Of a DNA stretch of 64,000 bases, positions 58,052 through 64,000 are shown one piece after another; within the stretch, counting starts at the first letter, position 1; each line of letters begins with the position of its first letter. The stretch is from positions 225,284 through 289,283 of the forward strand of contig JBKBIP010000001.1 of assembly GCA_046297495.1 (NCBI GenBank), in the 5' to 3' direction. Made by a program: the position numbers and the translations under genes. The notes under the pieces were generated by a model. The model saw nothing but the letters and a program-made list of their open reading frames with translations. It was not told where the DNA came from and made no database searches. Source of the DNA: JBKBIP01 sp046297495 (GTDB lineage Bacteria; Planctomycetota; Planctomycetia; Gemmatales; Gemmataceae).

Positions 58052-58688
58052 GGCAACTTCCTCAAGCATCAGACGCCAAGAATATCAATCGTGGCCATGT
58101 GATGCGCTATCGCCAAGAATTTCGGATCGCCACACTCCCGTAGCTGGGTGGCCAGGACCGAACAACGTGAAGCCCTGGCGTGATCATCCCGGGGCATTGC
58201 TACGCTTTTGCCCCGGCCACCCGACCGAACCGGCTAGGCGCTCGCTCAATGATGGGACTGCCTCCGCCCGGTTCTCCGTGGATAGGAAACCGACCTCTCC
58301 AGCGGAATTGTTCCCGCCAATCGGTTCGCCGTCAAGACAAAATAAAAGAAACTTACCCTTCTTTCCTTGCCAGAAGCTGTTTCCAGAAGGTACTTTGCGG
58401 AAGACACGCAACATCCGGGGCAGGAAAGAAAGAAGGGAAACAGGGAAGCGCCGCATTATGGCGCTTGGGGGGGTGAACGCTTAGAGCCGGTTGCCGACTT
58501 CTTCCCACTTTCCCACTGCGCAACGAACTGTTTATCCCGGCAATCCCTCTTGTGAATTGCCTTCGGAATAGCTATATCAGCGAAGCCGAGGCCGTGCCTG
58601 CCGTTCGCTTGACGGGCAAGATACCATAAGATAAGGTGAATTACTCCGGAACCCAGATGAATTATGGCACTCACCTCCGAGGAATCCC
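58052..58688. other. 637-base intergenic region with a long inverted repeat
   Basis: No convincing gene is seen. CCCTTCTTTCCTTGCC (58356-58371) and GGCAGGAAAGAAAGAAGGG (58419-58437) form an imperfect inverted repeat around a 47-base spacer. The last 60 bases hold the ribosome site GAGGAATCCC before the DksA-like gene. Confidence 0.5.
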
Positions 58689-59057
58689 ATGACGAAGGCC
58701 GAGTTGCAAGCGTATCAAGAGCGGCTGCGCCAAATGTGTGAGCGATTGCAAGCGGATGTGTCGCACTTGACGGATGAGGCTTTGGGCAAGTCGGGCGGCC
58801 CCGGTAATCTGTCCAGCATGCCGATTCACATGGCAGACCTGGGGACCGACAATTTCGAGCAGGAAAACACGTTGCACCTGTTGCGGAACGAGGAAGACCA
58901 ACTCCAAGAAATTGCCGATGCGTTGGAGCGCATCGAAGCCGGAACCTTCGGCATCTGTGAGGAATGTCAAACCGCGATTCCCAAAGCTCGGCTCAAGGAA
59001 ATCCCTTACGCCCGTTATTGCGTGCCCTGTGCCCGAAAGTTTGAGCAAGAGGCATGA
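58689..59057 (+). CDS. DksA/TraR-family C4 zinc-finger protein
   Basis: A 122-residue DksA-like protein. An N-terminal coiled coil (MTKAELQAYQERLRQMCERL) and a short loop are followed by the C4 zinc finger FGICEECQTAIPKARLKEIP and YCVPCARKF. DksA/TraR proteins enter the RNA polymerase secondary channel and tune initiation with ppGpp. The acidic tip (DxxDA in E. coli DksA) is not obvious here, so a TraR-like or divergent role is likely. GAGG before the ATG supports the start, and the stop overlaps lspA by 4 bases, showing translational coupling. Confidence 0.9.
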   Translation: MTKAELQAYQERLRQMCERLQADVSHLTDEALGKSGGPGNLSSMPIHMADLGTDNFEQENTLHLLRNEEDQLQEIADALERIEAGTFGICEECQTAIPKARLKEIPYARYCVPCARKFEQEA

Positions 59058-59719
59058 ACCAACCGATGGAACGATCCTATCGCTGGCTGTTGTGGACCTT
59101 GGCCTTGCTAGGCTTGACCGCCGACTTGACGAGCAAGTACGGCGTGTTCGCCTGGCTCTACGATGACGCAGTGCGCCACGAGCGCTACTACGGCGAGTAT
59201 ATCATCGTTCCCGGTGCTTTTCGCCTGTTGGCTCAATTCACCCCTCAGCCACCCGCGCCGGATCAATGGCTCTCCCCTTTGCGCAACTGGGGAGTGGAAC
59301 TGCTCCCCCATGTGAATCACGGCGCCTTGTTCGGCTTCGGCGGCCACCATGAGCACTTGGCGAATGCGATTTTCACGCTCATCAGCCTCGTCGCCAGCGT
59401 GGCGATCATCTATTGGGGCACGCGCCGCGCCACTGCCCAGGATTGGTTGTTGTGCGTCGCGTTGGGCTTGATCTTGGGGGGGACCTTGGGGAACTTGTAC
59501 GATCGCGTCGTCTTCGGCGGCGTCCGCGACTTTCTGTACTTCAAATACCGCTGGATCGATTGGCCCGTGTTTAACATCGCCGATTGTTGTTTGGTGTGTG
59601 GGGCCTTCCTCTTGTTCATCCAAGCATTCTGGCAGCAACCCGCCACGTCAACGGATGCCTCGGACCATGCCGATGCCACTCCTGAACCCACGCGCGTTCC
59701 CGTCGCTCAAGCCAAATAA
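59054..59719 (+). CDS. lspA: Lipoprotein signal peptidase II
   Basis: A 221-residue aspartic protease of the inner membrane that cleaves prolipoprotein signals after Lgt. The first helix (LLWTLALLGLTADLTSKYGV) carries the conserved Asp, HVNHGALFGFGG is the family NxGxxFG block, GGTLGNLYDRVVFGGVRDFL includes the first catalytic Asp and FNIADCCLVCGAFLLFIQAF the second. The loop between helices 1 and 2 (about residues 32-90) is longer than in E. coli LspA. The C terminus has an acidic, Ala/Thr-rich tail. It is coupled to the DksA-like gene by ATGA. Its presence fits the lipoprotein signal seen at 58051. Confidence 0.95.
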   Translation: MNQPMERSYRWLLWTLALLGLTADLTSKYGVFAWLYDDAVRHERYYGEYIIVPGAFRLLAQFTPQPPAPDQWLSPLRNWGVELLPHVNHGALFGFGGHHEHLANAIFTLISLVASVAIIYWGTRRATAQDWLLCVALGLILGGTLGNLYDRVVFGGVRDFLYFKYRWIDWPVFNIADCCLVCGAFLLFIQAFWQQPATSTDASDHADATPEPTRVPVAQAK

Positions 59720-60058
59720 ACATCTCGCTATTTTTCTTTGGCGGACCAAGCCCGTCAATTCGACTTACCCCTTTGGGAATGGTCAATCCACTCCCAAAAT
59801 TATCCGATCCCCCTCTCCTGTTGGAATGATGGGGTGGAGATGTTTGGGTAATCATATGGGCCTTCTCTTCCTTTGGGCCTCATAGGGGACGGGTTACTCA
59901 ACAATTATCTTCAATCTCGAATATCATTCCACCTTTTGACATATCATATGTCAGTAGAGGGGGTATCGGATATCTTCCATTCGGCTAGAGGGGAGCCGTA
60001 CGATTCATTGGGGTTTCGATTCCATGATCGTGCGGCCCTTTTTTTGTCTATTCACTAT
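59720..60058. other. Intergenic region between convergent lspA and mobA-like genes
   Basis: This 339-base gap is AT-richer than its neighbours (TTTTGACATATCATATGTCA is palindromic at its end, about 59942-59952). A run of T residues at about 60040-60047 lacks a clear stem just upstream. No gene or RNA is recognised. Confidence 0.4.
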
Positions 60059-60676
60059 CTAGCCCAATCTCTCCCAATGGTGCCGCAAGCGTTCATAATC
60101 CTCTGGCGTGTCCAAATCCAAGAGCACCGCCGCTGACGCGACCGGCCACAGCAGCGTTTCGGCTTGGTGTTGCCGCAGATACACGTTCAATCCCTGATTT
60201 TCAGGCAAAGCGCTCATGCCAGCCACATGCTTCCACGCGATCAGCGCGGGATGGCCGCGCCGTCCCTGGTACGTCGGAATGACAATCGAGGATGCTGGGT
60301 GGGCATCGGCAACGGCGAGCAACTCCCGGACCAAGGTGGCGTCGAGCGTCGGATGGTCGGCGGGAATGAGCAGCCAGCGGTCGGTGTCCAGGGGATGGCA
60401 ATGATCCGCCAGCCAGCGCAGACCATGTTTGATAGTGGCGCGCATGTCCGGGGTCGGCGCGTCCAGCAGCAGCACGCGCGCGCCGGCGTTCTCGGCCAAC
60501 GCTTGTAGCTCAGCCACGTGCGGCCCCAGTACGACCAACACGGTGTCGATGCCCGCGTCGCGCAGAGCGGCCACTGTCCATTGCAGGACCGTGCGTTCAC
60601 CGAGCGGTAAACTCAACTTGGGCCGCCCCATGCGCCGGCTGTGCCCCGCAGCGGGGAGGAGTGCAAAGGTGGTCAT
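60059..60676 (-). CDS. MobA-like NTP transferase
   Basis: A 205-residue nucleotidyltransferase. The N-terminal LLPAAGHSRRMGRPKLSLPL is the MobA/MocA-type G-x-G-x-RM-G-x-x-K signature, and LLIPADHPTLDATLV holds the metal-binding Asp. IVIPTYQGRRGHPALIAW is a substrate block. Closest in type are CTP:molybdopterin cytidylyltransferase (MocA) and purine-hydroxylase-associated NTP transferases. A MoaD-like gene is present at 10.5 kb, so molybdenum-cofactor work is plausible. The ATG overlaps the stop of a tiny upstream gene by 4 bases. Confidence 0.85.
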   Translation of the reverse strand: MTTFALLPAAGHSRRMGRPKLSLPLGERTVLQWTVAALRDAGIDTVLVVLGPHVAELQALAENAGARVLLLDAPTPDMRATIKHGLRWLADHCHPLDTDRWLLIPADHPTLDATLVRELLAVADAHPASSIVIPTYQGRRGHPALIAWKHVAGMSALPENQGLNVYLRQHQAETLLWPVASAAVLLDLDTPEDYERLRHHWERLG

Positions 60677-60810
60677 GGGAGGGAGAGGAAAGCAGGATGT
60701 TCGAGCTGCCAGCCCGCCTCGATCAAATTATCCCATAATCGAAGGGCAAGCTGAAGACGCGCTTCCGTCGGCCAACTCCGAGCCGTTTGCAAGGCCTTCG
60801 CGGGGTCCAT
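60673..60810 (-). CDS. Short addiction-module-antitoxin-like protein, apparently truncated
   Basis: A 45-residue frame with AGAGG seven bases before its ATG. ALQTARSWPTEARLQLALRL followed by WDNLIEAGW resembles the N-terminal half of putative addiction-module components (TIGR02574-like), whose hallmark is a Pro-x-Glu-x-Arg-Leu-x-Leu then Leu-Trp-x-x-Leu pattern. Relatives run to 65-80 residues; here the frame ends early at FLSLP. The stop overlaps the mobA-like ATG by 4 bases, so it now acts as a translation-coupled leader peptide or vestigial antitoxin. No toxin gene is adjacent. Confidence 0.6.
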   Translation of the reverse strand: MDPAKALQTARSWPTEARLQLALRLWDNLIEAGWQLEHPAFLSLP

Positions 60811-61079
60811 GATCGCCTCTCTGGAAATGGATTATCTTTATGATTGCAGTGTAACTGATCGACGAGAACGAGAGAAGAAAATATTACTCCGACAAAGAAG
60901 AACTACACACCGAGTCTGTCGGATGGCCTTCGGCTCGTGACACGTTCCATTTTCTTCCCGCGCTCCGCCGTGTATGATGCGCTATTGCTTTCCGGCGGCG
61001 TCCCCGGAACGAAAGCCCGCGACTCGGACAATTACAAGGACGATCAACCCATCATGGAATTACCGATACAACGGCCAGC

Positions 61080-64000
61080 ATGAATACCAATCCACTTCAG
61101 GAACCAGCCGGTACTCTGCCATTCGTGGTCAACAAGAAGGACGCCGCCGAGATGGGGGACGCCGCCGCCATGCCCTCGCTGACCGAACTGCGGTTCGATC
61201 AGCGCCAACGCTGGCAACGCGGCGAGCGCTATCTCGTCGAGGAATATCTGCGTCTTTATCCCCCTTTGACCGAGCAACCCGAAGCAGTCGTCGATTTGAT
61301 CGCGCATGAAATTTTGTTGCGCGAGGCCAATGGCGAACACCCGGAACCGGGGGAGTATCGAGAACGCTTTCCCCAACTGGAAACGGCAGTGCGCCGTCAG
61401 TTTGAGCTGCTACGGTCATTGCCGCCTCTGCCGCCCACTCAGCATCCATCCGCCAGGTTAAGCGCCTGGTCGGTGGGACCTGGCTGGAGCAACGACGGCA
61501 CATTATCCCTTCCCGCCGCCATGTCGTGGCCAGTGATTCCGGGCTACGTCGTCCTGGAAGAACTGGGACGGGGGGGCATGGGGGTTGTGTACAAGGCCCA
61601 ACAGCAACGGTTGAACCGGATAGTTGCTTTGAAGATGATCCTCTCCGGCGCGCACGCCAGCCGTGAGGAGCTAGATCGCTTCCGCATGGAAGCAACGGCC
61701 GTGGCGCAGATTCAACACCCCAACATCGTGCAGATTCATGAAATTGGCGAGCATGACGGCCGGCCGTACTTCTCGATGGAATTTGTTGATGGCGCCAACC
61801 TGTCCGAGCAATTGGCGGACAATCCATTGCCGCCGCGCCAGGCCGCCGAGCTAGTGGAAACCCTGGCCCGCGCCATCGAGGTCGCCCATCAGCGCGGCAT
61901 CATCCACCGCGACTTGAAGCCGGGGAACATCCTCCTAACTGCGGGCGGTATGCCCAAGATCACCGACTTCGGCTTGGCCAAACGACTCGACGCCCAAACC
62001 GGCCACACGCAAACCGGTGACATTCTGGGGACGCCGGACTACATGGCCCCCGAACAAGCCGCTGGCCGCATCAAGGAACTAGGGCCAAGCACTGATGTCT
62101 ATGCCCTGGGAGCGATTTTGTACCACTGTCTCACGGGTCGGCCGCCGTTTCAGGCCGCGTCGATCCTGGAAGTGCTCGAACAGGTGCGTACCCTGGAGCC
62201 GTTGCCGCCGGGGGAGTTGCTGCTACGCCTGCCCCGCGATCTGGAAACGATTTGTCTGAAATGTCTCAAAAAGGAGCCGCTCCGCCGCTACGCCAGCGCG
62301 GAGGAATTGGCTGACGATTTACGCCGCTTTCTCGACGGCCAACCGATTCTGGCGCGGCCGACTACCAGCTTGGAACGGGTCGTCAAGTGGGCCAAACGCC
62401 GGCCCGCATTGGCTACCTTGCTCGTCATGATGGTTCTGGGGCTTATCATTGGCGTAGCGGCGGAAGTGTGGTTTCACACCCAGCTTCAAGAAGAATATGA
62501 CAAGACACAAGCAGCTTATCAAAAAGCTCTCGTCGAAGAGCAAAAGACAAAAGATGCCTTGACGGAAAGCCACGATCGGCAAGTTCGTCTGCACATCGCC
62601 AACGGCACGCGCGTCATGGACCAGGGGGATTTACTCAACTCCTTGGCCTGGTTCAGCAAGGCGCTGGAGCTGGTCGAGAAATACCCGGAGCCACGCCGAC
62701 AAATCCATCGGTTGCGTTTGGCGGCCATCTGGGACCAATGCCCGGAGCTACGGCACATCCTGTTCCATGAAATCGCGGTTCGGTATGTGGCCTTCAATGG
62801 ACAGGGAAACTACCTCGCCACGGCCAGCGAAGACGGGACGGCGGTAATATGGGATGTAGCCAGCGGCTACCCTCGTACAGAGCCACTGCGACATGATGAC
62901 ATTGTGACACGCGTCGAGTTCAGTCCGGATGCCGAAGGGCGCTACGTGGTAACGGCCAGCGAGGATGGGACGGCCCGGGTCTGGGAGACAGCCACCGGCA
63001 AGCCGTTGCGCACGCTGCGCCACGCCGGCGCGGTTCGGACCGCCACATTTAGCCAGAACGGACAGTATGTTGTTAGTGCGGGAGGAGATGGCCGGGCGGT
63101 GATCTGGGCTAGCGCGACTGGCCAGGCGGCGCGTGAGTTCGACCATGATACCCCTGTCCGTTGTGCGTTTCTCAATCCACAGGGTAACTTACTGGTGACG
63201 GTTTGTGATAGCGATGCCACCGTTCGAGTCTGGGACGCGGTCTCTGGCAAGATCGTGAGCCAATTCACCGAGCATCGAGATGAAGTGCATCATGCTGCCT
63301 TCTCTCCCGATGGATTGCTGATCGTTAGCACTAGTGAGGACGGGACGGCCCACTTGTGGGACGCCCAGACAGGTAAGTCCGTGGGGCCGCCCATGAAGCA
63401 TCAAGGAGGCGTCCGCCACGCCATATTTAGCGCCGATGGCCGGTGGGTGGCGACGGCCAGTGCCGATCATACTGCCCGCTTGTGGTGGGCAACTGGCGCT
63501 CAGGCGGGACACCCAGCCGCGGCCGTCATGGTTCACGGTAGCACGGTGCGGCATGTGGCCTTCGGCACTGATGGCGAACGTACCCTGTTGGCGACAGCCA
63601 GCGAAGACAACACCATGCGCTTGTGGGACGCCCAGACGGGGGAAGCATTGCTTCCACCTTTGCCCCACAACGGCAGCATGTGGATGGTGGCATTCAGTCC
63701 CCGCGCCGACTTGGTGGCGGGGGCCAGTGATGATGACACGGCAACTATCTGGACCACCAAGCCGCGCGGTCAACCACGGAAATTACTCCATGATCAGGCA
63801 ATCCGCGCGGTGGCGTTTAGCAGGGATGGGACGCTCCTGGTCACCGCCAGTAGTGACGGCACCGCCCAAGTTTGGAACGCCGCCGCTCAACCGTTGGGGG
63901 AACCGCTGCGCCATGGCCACGCCATCCATCATATTGCCTTTAGTCCACGGGACGACCGCTTGATCACTGCGAGCGCCGACGGCATCGCGCGTGTCTGGGA
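61080..64000 (+). CDS. Ser/Thr protein kinase with WD40 propeller (runs off the window)
   Basis: An open frame of 973 codons from ATG 61080 to the window edge. Residues 1-155 form an Arg/Glu-rich N-terminal region seen ahead of planctomycete kinases (ERYLVEEYLRLYPPL, LREANGEHPEPGEYRERF). The kinase domain (about 160-430) has LGRGGMGVVYKAQ, VALKMI, HRDLKPGNILL, DFGLAKR and GTPDYMAPEQ. A membrane helix (LATLLVMMVLGLIIGVAAEV, about 445-465) leads to a coiled coil and then many WD repeats (YLATASEDGTAVIWD, VTASEDGTARVWETATGKPL) that continue past the end. Unlike the kinase at 15.4 kb it keeps the canonical DFG. Ligand and substrates are unknown. Confidence 0.93.
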   Translation, partial: MNTNPLQEPAGTLPFVVNKKDAAEMGDAAAMPSLTELRFDQRQRWQRGERYLVEEYLRLYPPLTEQPEAVVDLIAHEILLREANGEHPEPGEYRERFPQLETAVRRQFELLRSLPPLPPTQHPSARLSAWSVGPGWSNDGTLSLPAAMSWPVIPGYVVLEELGRGGMGVVYKAQQQRLNRIVALKMILSGAHASREELDRFRMEATAVAQIQHPNIVQIHEIGEHDGRPYFSMEFVDGANLSEQLADNPLPPRQAAELVETLARAIEVAHQRGIIHRDLKPGNILLTAGGMPKITDFGLAKRLDAQTGHTQTGDILGTPDYMAPEQAAGRIKELGPSTDVYALGAILYHCLTGRPPFQAASILEVLEQVRTLEPLPPGELLLRLPRDLETICLKCLKKEPLRRYASAEELADDLRRFLDGQPILARPTTSLERVVKWAKRRPALATLLVMMVLGLIIGVAAEVWFHTQLQEEYDKTQAAYQKALVEEQKTKDALTESHDRQVRLHIANGTRVMDQGDLLNSLAWFSKALELVEKYPEPRRQIHRLRLAAIWDQCPELRHILFHEIAVRYVAFNGQGNYLATASEDGTAVIWDVASGYPRTEPLRHDDIVTRVEFSPDAEGRYVVTASEDGTARVWETATGKPLRTLRHAGAVRTATFSQNGQYVVSAGGDGRAVIWASATGQAAREFDHDTPVRCAFLNPQGNLLVTVCDSDATVRVWDAVSGKIVSQFTEHRDEVHHAAFSPDGLLIVSTSEDGTAHLWDAQTGKSVGPPMKHQGGVRHAIFSADGRWVATASADHTARLWWATGAQAGHPAAAVMVHGSTVRHVAFGTDGERTLLATASEDNTMRLWDAQTGEALLPPLPHNGSMWMVAFSPRADLVAGASDDDTATIWTTKPRGQPRKLLHDQAIRAVAFSRDGTLLVTASSDGTAQVWNAAAQPLGEPLRHGHAIHHIAFSPRDDRLITASADGIARVW

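Overview
The window reads as a chromosomal segment of a planctomycete, most likely of the Gemmata group (Gemmataceae). The grounds are the gene families: a PVC-type heme-binding dehydrogenase, a DUF1501 protein with a Tat signal, two very large Ser/Thr kinases with WD40 propellers, Tat-exported Gfo/Idh/MocA oxidoreductases, a 1227-residue SecA, an ApbE/DoxX group and a DUF6807 (PmoA-like) protein. GC content is high, genes are densely packed, and short dispersed repeats sit in many intergenic gaps. Kdo transferase, an LpxH-like phosphoesterase and a polyprenyl-phosphate sugar transferase point to an LPS-bearing envelope. No phage, complete insertion sequence, CRISPR array or rRNA operon was seen.

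Layout. 1-9.3 kb (mostly minus): the 5' part of a PVC heme dehydrogenase, an nfeD-flotillin pair, kdtA, secA. 9.7-13.1 kb: amidohydrolase, MoaD/ThiS-like protein, glutamate decarboxylase, BON-domain protein. 13.1-14.6 kb: an RNA-rich stretch with a strong intrinsic terminator, then tRNA-Phe, Gln, Asp, Arg(GCG) and Cys. 14.6-21 kb: M48 peptidase, a 1126-residue kinase-WD40 protein, an exported beta-helix protein. 21.1-25.1 kb: LysR regulator and three minus-strand genes (2-keto-3-deoxygluconate kinase-like, SDR, GarR-like reductase) that look like uronate or aldonate catabolism. 25.3-28.3 kb: lipase-like hydrolase, a hicBA pair, DUF1501. 28.4-33.3 kb: an IRG-like GTPase divergent from two tandem SPFH proteins, followed by a MITE-like element.

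33.5-38 kb (minus): HdeD-like, ApbE, DoxX and a Tat-exported oxidoreductase in a probable operon. 38-43 kb: LutC-like protein, ECF sigma factor with FecR-like partner, Dps, ABC exporter, a frameshifted HNH nuclease. 43.3-50.8 kb: ceramidase-like protein, a conserved unknown, DUF6807, siroheme-synthase N-domain protein, sugar transferase, tRNA(CAT), LpxH-like phosphoesterase. 51.3-64 kb: second Tat oxidoreductase, esterase, a histidine kinase with a c-heme motif, thioredoxin-fold proteins, DksA-like/LspA pair, MobA-like transferase with a tiny addiction-module fragment, and the start of another kinase-WD40 protein.

The best candidate for an undescribed system is the GTPase/twin-SPFH locus at 28.4-33.3 kb. 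Both SPFH proteins carry three copies of a short repeat between the membrane anchor and the SPFH domain. The tRNA-Phe-like gene that starts 4 bases after a strong terminator, and the four families of dispersed repeats, also deserve a second look.
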